From contig NZ_BSNK01000001.1 of the NCBI RefSeq assembly GCF_030159955.1, positions 682,001-746,000 on the forward strand: DNA of 64,000 nucleotides. The letters are read 5' to 3'. Source of the stretch: Algimonas ampicilliniresistens (GTDB taxonomy: Bacteria; Pseudomonadota; Alphaproteobacteria; Caulobacterales; Maricaulaceae). Position 1 is the stretch's first letter. Each line of letters begins with the position of its first letter. The notes beneath the pieces were generated by a model. It did no database searches, was not told where the DNA came from, and worked only from the letters and a program-made list of their open reading frames with translations. Shown here piece by piece: positions 1 through 7,838 of this stretch. The translations under genes and the position numbers were made by a program.

Positions 1-6
1 CCCATC

Positions 7-21
7 CCCGATCAGATCGGG
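7..21. promoter_or_regulatory. Perfect 15-bp palindrome upstream of the GTA cluster
   Basis: Two 7-base arms, CCCGATC and GATCGGG, flank a single A about 50 bases before the first GTA gene. It could be the end of a terminator for a gene left of the window, or an operator for the GTA promoter. No T-tract follows on the + strand, which argues mildly against a terminator. The sequence further upstream is not visible, so the role is undecided. Confidence 0.3.
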
Positions 22-71
22 TCATTGGGTAGACACATCCTCGTCTGTCAGGGCCGACGCATAGTTGGTCC

Positions 72-368
72 ATGACCGATTTAACCACGCCCGATCCGCA
101 CCGCGCCGCAGCCCTGATTGCTCAGTTACAAGATAGGCTATTGGCGTTGGGCCAGGATGATGGGTCGCTCCCGACCGCGGAAATCGAAAAAACTGCCAAG
201 GCGATCAACGTCCTAATCGACAGTCTTGAGAAGGCCGACCAATTCCTAGCCGAATGCGGTGAAACGGCTCGGCTTGGGGATCGGTTGACAGGGCCGTCGC
301 GGCAGACATTGCTACGCAAAATCAAGCGCATGGTTGAAAATGGCGTGCTGGACGAACTCGATGAGTAG
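72..368 (+). CDS. Putative GTA small terminase subunit (g1-like)
   Basis: A 98-residue acidic, mostly helical protein with no recognisable enzyme motif. Its place directly before the large terminase and its length match gene g1 of the Rhodobacter capsulatus GTA, whose product is the small terminase that presents DNA to the packaging motor. The ATG at 72 has no strong ribosome binding site. The stop overlaps the start of the next gene by 8 bases, implying translational coupling. The assignment rests on position, size and helical character rather than on a conserved motif. Confidence 0.65.
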   Translation: MTDLTTPDPHRAAALIAQLQDRLLALGQDDGSLPTAEIEKTAKAINVLIDSLEKADQFLAECGETARLGDRLTGPSRQTLLRKIKRMVENGVLDELDE

Positions 369-1620
369 TCACGCAAAGCTCGGTTTAGGTCCAGTCGAAA
401 TTGATAATGTGCTGCGCGGCTGGAAGGCTCAGGCCCGATCTGATCAGATCGCGCCGGATGATCCTAACTGGTCGATCTGGATGGTGCTGGGTGGCCGCGG
501 ATCGGGCAAAACCCGTGCGGGCGCGGAGTGGGTGTTGGAGCAGGTCAGGCGCGGCGCCGTTCGGATCGCGCTCGTAGCGCCGACCTTACACGATGCGCGT
601 GAAGTCATGCTCGGCGGGGATAGTGGGCTGCTCAATGCTGACTTCAGAAATGAACGCCCCCGTTATGAGCCGACCCGGCGACGTGTTTTGTTTCCGAATG
701 GGGCGATTGGCTATCTCTTTTCCGCGTATGACCCCGACAGTCTGCGCGGTCCGCAGTTTGATTGCGCGTGGGGCGATGAATTCTGCGCGTGGGCGGACCC
801 CGATGCAGTGCTGTCAAACCTGCGTCTGGGACTAAGATTGGGGACGAGGCCCAGACTGTGTCTGACCAGCACTCCGCGTCCGATTGCTGCGCTCGACAGA
901 TTGCTAGCTGATCCAGCGACGCGGTTGAGCAAAGCGCGGACCCACGACAATGCGGACAATCTCGCGCCCGGTTTCATTGCGGCGATGGAGGCGACCTATG
1001 GCGGGTCAAGCTTGGGCCGACAGGAATTAGACGGTGAGATTGTACGCGATCATCCCGGCGCGATTTTTCAACGCGCCGATATCGACACAGCGCGGGTGAC
1101 AGACGCTCCACTCCTGGACCGGATTATCATCGCACTTGATCCCCCCGCGACATCTGGCCGTAATGCGGACGCATGCGGCATCATTGTGGTCGGTCGTTGC
1201 GGAGAGGGGCGAAAGGCAGAAGGCTACGTTCTCTATGACGGTAGCTTATCCCGCGCCCGCCCGGAGGTCTGGGCCGCGCGAACCGTCGATCTTTTTCACG
1301 CTTATGACGCGGACTGTATATTGGCAGAAACCAATCAGGGAGGTGAGATGGTTGAGGCCGTCATTCACCAAATTGACCCAGATGTGCCAGTTCAGCGTCG
1401 TCATGCCCGTCGGTCGAAATCCACCCGCGCTATGCCTGTCGGCCTGCTTTACGCGCGTGGGCGGGTACATCATGTCGGGCGGTTTGATGCGCTCGAAGAT
1501 GAGCTCTGCGCTTTTGGCGGGCCGCATCAAAATGGAAGTCCTGATCGGATGGATGCGTTGGTCTGGGCCGTGGCTGACTTGCTTCTGAGGCAATCCCAGC
1601 CGAATTTGCGATTTCTTTAA
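361..1620 (+). CDS. GTA large terminase (DNA packaging ATPase/nuclease)
   Basis: A 419-residue packaging motor that translocates DNA into the prohead and cuts it headful-wise. Walker A is GGRGSGKT at residues 44-51 and the Walker B acidic pair is D139-E140 in AWGDEF. The C-terminal RNase H-like nuclease shows an ALDPP aspartate, an AETNQ glutamate and a DRMDA aspartate. An in-frame ATG at 334 exists, but the ATG at 361, overlapping the upstream stop by 8 bases, fits the cluster's coupling pattern. Size and motifs match RcGTA g2. GTA terminases package essentially random host DNA. Confidence 0.93.
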   Translation: MSSHAKLGLGPVEIDNVLRGWKAQARSDQIAPDDPNWSIWMVLGGRGSGKTRAGAEWVLEQVRRGAVRIALVAPTLHDAREVMLGGDSGLLNADFRNERPRYEPTRRRVLFPNGAIGYLFSAYDPDSLRGPQFDCAWGDEFCAWADPDAVLSNLRLGLRLGTRPRLCLTSTPRPIAALDRLLADPATRLSKARTHDNADNLAPGFIAAMEATYGGSSLGRQELDGEIVRDHPGAIFQRADIDTARVTDAPLLDRIIIALDPPATSGRNADACGIIVVGRCGEGRKAEGYVLYDGSLSRARPEVWAARTVDLFHAYDADCILAETNQGGEMVEAVIHQIDPDVPVQRRHARRSKSTRAMPVGLLYARGRVHHVGRFDALEDELCAFGGPHQNGSPDRMDALVWAVADLLLRQSQPNLRFL

Positions 1621-1666
1621 CGTCGCATTTACTACAATTCTTCATTCATATACCCATGCAATTGGA

Positions 1667-1686
1667 AACCGCCGTGCATGGCGGTT
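1667..1686 (+). promoter_or_regulatory. Hairpin abutting the ribosome binding site of the extra GTA gene
   Basis: Arms AACCGCC (1667-1673) and GGCGGTT (1680-1686) form a perfect 7-bp stem with a 6-base loop. It ends directly before the GAGGAG ribosome binding site of the gene at 1699. There is no T-tract, so it is not an obvious terminator. A role in translation control or RNA protection is an inference. Confidence 0.4.
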
Positions 1687-1698
1687 GAGGAGCCAAGT

Positions 1699-2142
1699 AT
1701 GGCGCAACACGCAAAAACAAAACGTCGTCAGATGGCTGATCTGCAGATTGAGCTGCGAAGCACAGATCGGCAACTTGGTCAGCTCAATTGGGAATTGGCG
1801 CAAGAATTGGTGACACTCGCGGATCAAGCCAATGACCCGGCCCCGCTCATCCAGGCCGTAGAGGCCCTTCGTTCTGCCACGCGCTACTACACATTCGAAG
1901 ACGCACCGCGCGAACATGCGATGATCCAGAAAGCAATTGCGGATACGTTGCTGTCTCTTGGTCAAAAGACTGGGGATCGGGATGCATTGACGACGGCGCG
2001 CGATGCCTATCGCGGGGCGATCACACTGGCATCCCTTCTGTCTGACGAGGAACTCCGCGAGAGCTTGCGGAAGAGCTACAAGACGACCCAGACATTGCTC
2101 GGCGATCTTCCGCAGAACCCGTCCCTGTTTCAGGTCGCTTAA
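1699..2142 (+). CDS. Helical (TPR-like) protein inserted in the GTA cluster
   Basis: A 147-residue soluble protein of amphipathic helices. Residues about 40-120 read like degenerate tetratricopeptide units, with repeated A-x3-Y/L spacing and phrases such as ATRYYTFED and ARDAYRGAI. It has no signal peptide and no catalytic motif. The ATG at 1699 is preferred over 1678 because GAGGAG sits at 1687-1692. It lies between the terminase and portal genes, where the R. capsulatus GTA has none, and the gaps on both sides (78 and 120 bases) break the otherwise overlapping layout. It may be a lineage-specific assembly factor or an unrelated insertion. I do not recognise its family with certainty. Confidence 0.6.
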   Translation: MAQHAKTKRRQMADLQIELRSTDRQLGQLNWELAQELVTLADQANDPAPLIQAVEALRSATRYYTFEDAPREHAMIQKAIADTLLSLGQKTGDRDALTTARDAYRGAITLASLLSDEELRESLRKSYKTTQTLLGDLPQNPSLFQVA

Positions 2143-2262
2143 ATCCTAGTCAATTCAATGTTCTACGTGTAAATCGCGTAGATGGGTCCCCGGCGTTCCG
2201 GGAGGCCCCATAAATCCCCTATCGCTGCTCAAAGGGTTTGGGCATCGAAGGGAACCACCTTC

Positions 2263-3399
2263 ATGAAATTGCCATTTACCGGACGCCATACGGTGTCCGA
2301 CGCTAGCGATGCGCCCGAAACAAAAAGCGGCACATCGGCTCAAACACCATTGGTCGCGGTAGAATTATCCCGCCAAGCTTGTTTCACCAACCCAGACTTT
2401 GGATCGCTTTGCCGCGAAGGCTTTGCCCGCAATCCGATCGTCTATCGCTGCGTCCGGATGATTGCAGAGGGCAGCGCATCTGTTCCCTTGCGCGGCGAGG
2501 GCCTGCCAGCGGAGTCCTCTGAAGCGCTGGAGCGTTTCTACAGCTACTTACAAGTGGCCGGCTGCGCCTATCTCGAGGCTGTCTTGCTGGGGGACGAGGT
2601 GATTGGCCTTCGTGCGGTGCGTCCAGACACTGTGACACCGCTTACGGATGCGGCAGGGCGGCCTGCGGGGTTTGAAGTTCGCTCAGAGAGCGGTCGCCGC
2701 CTATTCCGGCGCGATCCGCTCACGGATCGTTGCGGGGTTATGGCGCTCGCCCTGTTTAATCCAATGGACGAAGCGGCAGGGCAGTCACCCTTGCGTGCTG
2801 CCGCAACTAGCGTCGATTTGCATAATCAAGGCACACGCTGGGCCAAGGCCCTGCTTGATAACTCCGCGCGACCCTCCGGCGCTCTTGTTTACAAGGGTGG
2901 GGCTGGGGAGCGTCTATCTCGTGATCAAATTGACCGGTTGAAGGTTGAACTGGAAGCGGGCTTCACTGGACCTGCTCGGGTGGGTCGTCCGATGGTTCTG
3001 GAAGGCGGACTTGACTGGAAGACGATGGGGCTCAGCCCATCAGACATGGACTTCACACAGGGTCGACGCGAAGCGGCGCGCGACATCGCGCTCGCCTTCG
3101 GTGTGCCGCCGATGCTCCTCGGCATTCCGGGCGACAATACCTATTCCAATTACGCCGAAGCCAACCGCGCTTTTTGGCGTCAAACTGTGATCCCGCTGGT
3201 CGGACGCACGGCCAGAGCCATGTCGGCTTGGCTTTCGACCTTCGGTGAAGAGGTCACTTTATCGCCGGATCTAGACGCCGTGTCGGCCCTTGCGCCTGAA
3301 CGCACGGCACTTTGGGCTCGGCTTAATGCAGCTAGCTTTATTGACGCGGATGAACGCCGCGCGCTCGCCGGATTAGCGCCTCGGGAGACAGTTCAATGA
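2263..3399 (+). CDS. GTA portal protein (HK97 family)
   Basis: A 378-residue dodecameric portal forming the DNA entry vertex and the head-tail junction. The sequence shows family features: PIVYRCVRMIAEG near the N-terminus, NSARPSGALVYKGG mid-protein, and the DIALAFGVPPMLLGIPGDNTYSNYAEA block, which is highly typical of HK97-type portals. The frame is open from 2182, but the first 27 codons look like leader sequence, and ATG 2263 gives a normal portal N-terminus. The stop overlaps the next start by 4 bases. It corresponds to RcGTA g3. Confidence 0.93.
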   Translation: MKLPFTGRHTVSDASDAPETKSGTSAQTPLVAVELSRQACFTNPDFGSLCREGFARNPIVYRCVRMIAEGSASVPLRGEGLPAESSEALERFYSYLQVAGCAYLEAVLLGDEVIGLRAVRPDTVTPLTDAAGRPAGFEVRSESGRRLFRRDPLTDRCGVMALALFNPMDEAAGQSPLRAAATSVDLHNQGTRWAKALLDNSARPSGALVYKGGAGERLSRDQIDRLKVELEAGFTGPARVGRPMVLEGGLDWKTMGLSPSDMDFTQGRREAARDIALAFGVPPMLLGIPGDNTYSNYAEANRAFWRQTVIPLVGRTARAMSAWLSTFGEEVTLSPDLDAVSALAPERTALWARLNAASFIDADERRALAGLAPRETVQ

Positions 3400-3635
3400 G
3401 CGCAACGCTGAAACTCGAACGCACCGTGACGCTCGGATTGATCGCCACGCTTTTTTTACAAACAGCAGGCGCCCTAATCTGGGTTGGCGGTGCTGAAGCC
3501 CGGATCGAAGAGCTAGAGCGCAACCTCGACATTAATTGGAGTATTAATGAGCGGTTGGCCCGGCTGGAGGGTGAAACCGCTATGATGCACCAGATGCTGC
3601 GCCGGATCGAAGTGGCGCTCTACGATGAGGATTAG
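3396..3635 (+). CDS. Small GTA protein with one membrane segment and a coiled coil (g3.5-like)
   Basis: A 79-residue protein. Residues about 12-32 are hydrophobic, and residues about 35-75 form a charged heptad-like helix (ARIEELERNL, ERLARLEGE). A small gene sits at the same place, between portal and prohead protease, in other GTA clusters (g3.5). Its function is not established. It overlaps the portal gene by 4 bases and the protease gene by 11. A role as a membrane-associated assembly or scaffold factor is only a guess. Confidence 0.6.
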   Translation: MSATLKLERTVTLGLIATLFLQTAGALIWVGGAEARIEELERNLDINWSINERLARLEGETAMMHQMLRRIEVALYDED

Positions 3636-4095
3636 TGGCTACGCCTCGCGCTTTGATGAGCGGGATGCGAGCGGAGACAAAGTGCGGCGCGGGGCCTTCT
3701 CCGCATCGTTGCTGTCACGCGTCAAACCGATCCCCATGCTGAGCGACCATCAACGCCGGATTGGTGTTTGGGACCGCGCGGTCGAAGATCAATATGGGCT
3801 CTATGTCGAAGGGCGTGTGTCTGATCCTGCCCTACAGAGACTGATCCGAAAAGGTCGGGTGAGGGGCTTATCGATTGGCTTCCGTACACGACGCGCCAAA
3901 GTCGGTTCTCACCCGAATTTGAGGTCCGGCCTTTCATCGCGAGACTTGCTCGATCTCGACCTCAAGGAAGTCTCCGTCGTTGCCTTCCCGATGCTGCGCT
4001 CTGCACGGATCGACCAAATCTCAGATGACCAGATTTCAGATGATCAAATCACAGACGACCAAACCGAACGCACCAACCACAGGAGACCTGCGTGA
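3625..4095 (+). CDS. GTA prohead maturation protease (HK97 U35 family)
   Basis: A 156-residue serine protease that trims the capsid protein during prohead maturation. Family landmarks are the opening ISGYASRFDERD, the catalytic histidine H42 in LSDHQ, the serine S83 in GLSIGF and the acidic residue in LKEVSVV. It matches RcGTA g4. The C-terminus carries three near-identical five-residue units (QISDD, QISDD, QITDD) encoded by a degenerate 15-base tandem repeat. The gene overlaps g3.5 by 11 bases and the capsid gene by 4. Confidence 0.92.
   Translation: MRISGYASRFDERDASGDKVRRGAFSASLLSRVKPIPMLSDHQRRIGVWDRAVEDQYGLYVEGRVSDPALQRLIRKGRVRGLSIGFRTRRAKVGSHPNLRSGLSSRDLLDLDLKEVSVVAFPMLRSARIDQISDDQISDDQITDDQTERTNHRRPA
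4017..4061 (+). repeat. Degenerate 15-bp tandem repeat, three copies, in the protease gene
   Basis: Three consecutive units of the form CAAATCTCAGATGAC, diverged at a few positions, encode the QI(S/T)DD repeats near the C-terminus of the prohead protease. The array is in frame and lies after the protease core. It suggests recent local duplication in an unconstrained tail. Confidence 0.6.
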
Positions 4096-5255
4096 CTATC
4101 ACGACCCTAGAAACTAAAATGATGAATCCGGATCAGTCCGACGATTTTGCCGCCACCTTTGCGGCCTTTCGCGATGCGAATGACGAACGGCTCGCGGAAA
4201 TCGAAAAGAAAAATATCACCGACCCGCTGCTTGAAGCCAAGGTCGACCGCATCAATAGGCGGTTAGAAACGCTCTCCGTCAGCCTATCCCAACCGGCCCT
4301 GCAGTCAGCGCGTGATGAGACCAAATCGGCGTGGTCCCGCTTCATCCGTTCAGGCGATGAGACAGCCTTGAACGAGGCAAAATCGCTGTCCTCGACGGAC
4401 GGAGACGGCGGTTATGTCGCCCCGGTTGAGACGGAAAGTCGGATTGATGCCGTGCTGACCGAAGCCTCTCCATTCCGGCGCATTGCTACGGTGCGTAAGA
4501 TCGGCAGCGGCCAGTTCCGCAAGCCTGTCAGCACGACGTCAGCCATTGCAGGCTGGGCGGGCGAAACAGATGCGCGGCCTGAGACAACGGCGCCGACACT
4601 GGCCCTGCTCGATTTCCCCGCAGGTGAACTCTATGCGATGCCCGCGGCAACGCAGGCGCTGCTGGATGACAGTGTCGCCGATGTTGATGCATGGCTGGCC
4701 GAAGAGGTTCGCGATGTGTTTGCGGCGCAAGAAACGGCGGCGTTCGTTTCTGGTGACGGGGTCAATAAGCCGCGCGGGATTCTGTCCTATCAAGCCGGAA
4801 CCGACGCTCTGAGCGCGATCACGACGGGCACAGCGAACGGTTTCACGCCGAGTGATCAGTACGACACATTGATGGACCTGATCTATACGCCGAAATCCCA
4901 TTATCGACCGGGCGCGAGTTTCGTCATGAACCGCCGCACTCTGTCTGAGATCCGCAAGATCAAAGACGTCGATGGCAATTATGTCTGGACGCCGGGTGCG
5001 GAAGCCGGGCAGCCGAGCCAGCTTCTTGGTTACGCGGTGACAGAAGCTGAAGATATGCCAGACATGAATACGGGCGGGTTTGCGGTCGCCTTTGGTGATT
5101 TCCGTCGCGGTTATCTGATCGCGGATCGACAAGGCGTCCGCGTGTTACGCGACCCCTATTCCGCCAAGCCCTATGTGCTGTTCTATACAACCAAGCGTGT
5201 CGGAGGCGGGGTCCAAGACAAGGACGCGATCGCGCTGCTTGAGTTCGCAGCCTAG
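4092..5255 (+). CDS. GTA major capsid protein (HK97 fold)
   Basis: A 387-residue shell protein. The first ~100 residues are charged and helical, like the delta/scaffold domain removed by the prohead protease. The HK97 core follows (DGGYVAPVETESRID, EASPFRRIATVRKI, FVMNRRTLSEIRKIKD, GFAVAFGDFRRGYLIADRQG). The start is GTG at 4092, with AGGAG at 4081-4085 six bases upstream and a GTGA overlap with the protease stop. An ATG a few codons inside is weaker. A terminator follows directly. It corresponds to RcGTA g5. Confidence 0.95.
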   Translation: MTITTLETKMMNPDQSDDFAATFAAFRDANDERLAEIEKKNITDPLLEAKVDRINRRLETLSVSLSQPALQSARDETKSAWSRFIRSGDETALNEAKSLSSTDGDGGYVAPVETESRIDAVLTEASPFRRIATVRKIGSGQFRKPVSTTSAIAGWAGETDARPETTAPTLALLDFPAGELYAMPAATQALLDDSVADVDAWLAEEVRDVFAAQETAAFVSGDGVNKPRGILSYQAGTDALSAITTGTANGFTPSDQYDTLMDLIYTPKSHYRPGASFVMNRRTLSEIRKIKDVDGNYVWTPGAEAGQPSQLLGYAVTEAEDMPDMNTGGFAVAFGDFRRGYLIADRQGVRVLRDPYSAKPYVLFYTTKRVGGGVQDKDAIALLEFAA

Positions 5256-5302
5256 CCAGCGGTGACCCTGCGTTTCGACGCAGCCACATCCAATCATTTA
5301 TC

Positions 5303-5335
5303 ACCCATCGGCGGTTTCGCCGGTGGGTTTTTCTT
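5303..5335 (+). terminator. Rho-independent terminator after the GTA capsid gene
   Basis: A 10-bp stem (arms 5303-5312 and 5319-5328, one G-T pair) closes a six-base loop and is followed by a T-rich run to 5335. It sits 47 bases after the capsid stop and about 24 before the next start, inside the structural operon. The likely effect is partial termination, giving much more capsid than connector and tail message. Confidence 0.8.
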
Positions 5336-5359
5336 TGCCGTTTCGGAGGGACCCTAACC

Positions 5360-5860
5360 ATGTTGATTGACTTACAACCCCCGCCTGTCGAGCCAATTAC
5401 GCTCGCTGAGGCCAAAGCCTTTATTCGCGTCGATCACGATGATGAGGACGCGCTGATCACCACACTAATTGCATCTGCACGTGACCAGCTCGAAGCCTAT
5501 CTTAACACCGCCATGATTGCGCGGCCGATGCAGGTGAGCGTGCCAGCCGCCTGCGAAGTTCGGTTGCCGCGCTGGCCCGTGATGAGTGTTGAAACCGTCC
5601 TATCAGACGGCGTTGAGATATCTGAGTATCACGTCGATTTGCGCCGTCGTCCTGCCACCCTGTCGGTCTTTGCGACGGACCATATCGAGATCGCCTTCAC
5701 AGCTGGGTATGGCTTAGGTCCAGAAGATGTGCCCGCGCCCTTGCGTCAGGCCATGCTGCTGCTGGTGTCGTGCGGGTTTGAGCACCGCGATATCGATGCT
5801 GACACCATGCCACTCATGGTTGATGCGCTGACCATGCCCTACCGGGTGGTCGGACTATGA
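5360..5860 (+). CDS. GTA head-tail connector protein (gp6-like)
   Basis: A 166-residue adaptor that docks on the portal. The N-terminal PITLAEAKAFIRVDHDDEDALITTLI helix pair is the signature of the phage gp6-like connector family and matches RcGTA g6. A TTTCGGAGGG ribosome binding site precedes the ATG at 5360. This is the first gene after the internal terminator. Its stop overlaps the next start as ATGA, and the chain of overlaps then continues to the end of the cluster. Confidence 0.88.
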   Translation: MLIDLQPPPVEPITLAEAKAFIRVDHDDEDALITTLIASARDQLEAYLNTAMIARPMQVSVPAACEVRLPRWPVMSVETVLSDGVEISEYHVDLRRRPATLSVFATDHIEIAFTAGYGLGPEDVPAPLRQAMLLLVSCGFEHRDIDADTMPLMVDALTMPYRVVGL

Positions 5861-6174
5861 TAGGGCAACTCAGGCACCGATTGGGCCTTTATGCGCCGAG
5901 CCGGATCGCAGATGATCTTGGCGGCACAATCACCAGCTGGTCGTTCCAACGCGCCATCTGGGGCGCGGTGGAACCAAAATCTCTAAGCGAAACGCGCGAA
6001 AACGGGCGGCTCGCGGTCACCCAGACCTACCGCGTCACGGTGCGCCATATGGATGATTTTCCAGAACGCGCCCGCCTTGTTTGGCGGGGACGAACATTGC
6101 GCATTGTCGCCGCATCCGATCCGGATACGCGCCGCGAACGGTTACATTTGATCTGTGAAGAAGAAGTCCGATGA
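5857..6174 (+). CDS. GTA head closure / head-tail joining protein
   Basis: A 105-residue beta-rich protein of the phage head-tail joining family (SPP1 gp16-like), corresponding to RcGTA g7. Typical features are the opening RHRLGLYAPSRIADDLGG, the central IWGAVEPKS and the C-terminal RLVWRGRTLRIVAASDPD. It closes the connector channel and presents the docking surface to the tail. ATGA overlaps occur on both sides. Confidence 0.87.
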   Translation: MIGQLRHRLGLYAPSRIADDLGGTITSWSFQRAIWGAVEPKSLSETRENGRLAVTQTYRVTVRHMDDFPERARLVWRGRTLRIVAASDPDTRRERLHLICEEEVR

Positions 6175-6584
6175 GCGCGCTTAACTTAGCAGCGGATGCG
6201 CTGATCATGCAGCAAACTCTGCACGCGGCGCTGGCGAACGATCTGGCCGTAACGGCCACGCTGGGTGACCCCATCCGGGCCTTTGACGATACGCCCGATG
6301 ATCCGGTCTATCCCTATCTCACCTATGGCCAGATCCGGTCGGAGGATACGAGCGGGGACGCGGCACCGCAATCGACACACCAGATGACCCTGCATCTGTG
6401 GAGCCGGTATGCTGGTCGCGCTGAAGTGTTCGATCTCTTGCGTATGGTTTCAGATACGATCCGGGACAGCGTGCCGCACACAGTCTTGCCGCTTTACACG
6501 GATGTGTTTCGCGCTCCCGATGGGAGGACCTTCCACGGACTGCTGCGCCTGTCCGTCACACTGACATTGGAGACAACGGCATGA
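6171..6584 (+). CDS. GTA tail terminator (DUF3168)
   Basis: A 137-residue DUF3168 protein matching RcGTA g8. It caps the tail tube and joins it to the head. Recognised by DDPVYPYLTYGQ, THQMTLHLWSR and the C-terminal GLLRLSVTLTLE strand. It overlaps both neighbours by 4 bases. The position between head closure and major tail genes supports the call. Confidence 0.87.
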   Translation: MSALNLAADALIMQQTLHAALANDLAVTATLGDPIRAFDDTPDDPVYPYLTYGQIRSEDTSGDAAPQSTHQMTLHLWSRYAGRAEVFDLLRMVSDTIRDSVPHTVLPLYTDVFRAPDGRTFHGLLRLSVTLTLETTA

Positions 6585-6997
6585 CTGCTACTCATACACC
6601 TCAGCGCGGTCGCGATATGTTGCTGAAGATCGAAGATGGCGGGGCTTATTCGACGGTCGCTGGGCTTCGTACCAAGTCGATCCGGATGAATAGTCAGACG
6701 GTCGATGTGACCGATCAAGCATCGAATGGGTGGACAGAGCTGCTGCCAGAAGCGGGCATAAGGTCGGTCAGCGTGACCGGGTCCGGTGTGTTCCGAGACG
6801 CGGACTCTGACGCCCGCGTGCGGTCCGCTTTCTTCGCGCAAGAGGCCGTCAATGCGCAGATGATTGTGCCGGAATTTGGTACGATTACGGCGTCCATGTT
6901 GGTCACTGGATTGACCTATGGTGGCACCTTCAAGGGTGAGGCGAGCTTCGAGCTGACCTTGGTCAGCGCCGGCGAGCCGAGCTTCATACCCGCATGA
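6581..6997 (+). CDS. GTA major tail tube protein
   Basis: A 138-residue tail tube subunit of the TP901-1-like family (RcGTA g9), forming stacked rings around the tape measure. The family reads RGRDMLLKIEDGGAYSTVAGLRTKS at the start, VDVTDQASNGW, and GEASFELTLVSAGEPSFIPA at the end. ATGA overlaps on both sides. Confidence 0.9.
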   Translation: MTATHTPQRGRDMLLKIEDGGAYSTVAGLRTKSIRMNSQTVDVTDQASNGWTELLPEAGIRSVSVTGSGVFRDADSDARVRSAFFAQEAVNAQMIVPEFGTITASMLVTGLTYGGTFKGEASFELTLVSAGEPSFIPA

Positions 6998-7278
6998 TCC
7001 ACGCTTCGGAGTTTCGATCCGGTGATGTGACGACTGAGATCGGGACATTACGTTTAACCATCTGTGGATTGGCGGAGATGGCGCAGACTTTGGACGCGCC
7101 AGATCCCGTCGCTCTCGCCACCCGCATCCGGGTTTTGAACCCGGACATGGCGCGCCACCTACTTACCGCCTTGCTGCGTCCCTCCGGCGCAAACGGTGTG
7201 GTGGCGCGCCTCTCAGACACGCAGATTGTCGAGCTTATGCCAGCGGCCTCCCGCTGTATCGGGCAGGCGCTGTCATGA
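6994..7278 (+). CDS. GTA tail assembly chaperone (g10-like)
   Basis: A 94-residue protein of the GTA g10 family, thought to act as a tail assembly chaperone that coats the tape measure before tube assembly. It contains short sheets followed by helices (FRSGDVTTEIGTLRLTICGLAEM). In many phages this role is split over two products joined by a frameshift. Here it is followed by a separate small gene, with an ATGA overlap at 7275-7278. Confidence 0.8.
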   Translation: MIHASEFRSGDVTTEIGTLRLTICGLAEMAQTLDAPDPVALATRIRVLNPDMARHLLTALLRPSGANGVVARLSDTQIVELMPAASRCIGQALS

Positions 7279-7448
7279 GCTGGCCTTTCCAAGCTTGGCA
7301 CCGACTGGCTGTGCGTCACCTCCATCTCGACCCGTCCGAATTCTGGGCCATGCCGCTGCGGGATTGGTTGGTGCTGATTTCGCCAGACACACCCGCGCTC
7401 GACCGGACGGCCCTGACTCAATTGATGAAAGACTATCCCGATGACTGA
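7275..7448 (+). CDS. Short GTA tail chaperone partner (g10.1-like), 57 residues
   Basis: A 57-residue gene, easy to miss because of its size. It starts MSWPFQAWHRLAVRHLHLDP and has SEFWAMPLRDWLVL in the middle, a pattern typical of the tiny phage tail chaperones found after g10 in GTA clusters (aromatic motif plus FW). It starts in an ATGA overlap with g10 and its stop overlaps the tape-measure start by 8 bases. The tight overlaps and the family motif make it a real gene. Confidence 0.82.
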   Translation: MSWPFQAWHRLAVRHLHLDPSEFWAMPLRDWLVLISPDTPALDRTALTQLMKDYPDD

Positions 7449-7836
7449 TTTAGATGAAGCTGCAGACGCCATTGCGGCGTTCGACGCGGCGCCCGCTGTG
7501 CAAAGCGCAGGCGAGATCGCCGATGCGTTTGAAGCCGCCGGTGCCCGCATCTCCCGTTCACTTGAAAACGCGGCCAGGAACGGAGAGCTGTCCTTCAATG
7601 GGATGGCGGAAACTGTGCTGAGCGATTTAGCCAGGCTCGCTGTCGGTGAACTGATCGAAGCCCCGCTCAACGCTTTAGTCGATAGTCTGACAAACGGTCT
7701 CGGCAAAGCCAGCAGCAATACCACCGTCAATCTCAATGTCAGCGGCTCGAGTGATCCGGTCGGTTTCCGTCGCTCCGAAGGGCAGATTGCGGCGACGCTC
7801 GCGCGGGCGGTCTCGCTCGGTCAGCAGAGGATTTAA
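7441..7836 (+). CDS. Very short GTA tape measure protein
   Basis: A 131-residue helical protein in the g11 position. The C-terminal part (NLNVSGSSDPVGFRRSEGQIAATLARAV) is the conserved end of GTA and lambda-type tape measures. The central LSDLARLAVGELIEAPLNALVDSL is an amphipathic/hydrophobic helix. The R. capsulatus counterpart is about 219 residues as I recall, so this one is markedly shorter. Since tape length sets tube length, a stubby tail is implied, or part of the ruler role lies elsewhere. Seven bases of overlap precede it and a 2-base gap follows. Confidence 0.78.
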   Translation: MTDLDEAADAIAAFDAAPAVQSAGEIADAFEAAGARISRSLENAARNGELSFNGMAETVLSDLARLAVGELIEAPLNALVDSLTNGLGKASSNTTVNLNVSGSSDPVGFRRSEGQIAATLARAVSLGQQRI

Positions 7837-7838
7837 AT

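Noticed and set aside
4539-5132. 197-residue minus-strand frame in the capsid gene
   Set aside because: Antisense shadow of a certain gene; composition Arg/His-rich without motifs.
6984-7736. 250-residue minus-strand frame in the GTA tail genes
   Set aside because: It spans four real overlapping genes in antisense and has no recognisable domain.
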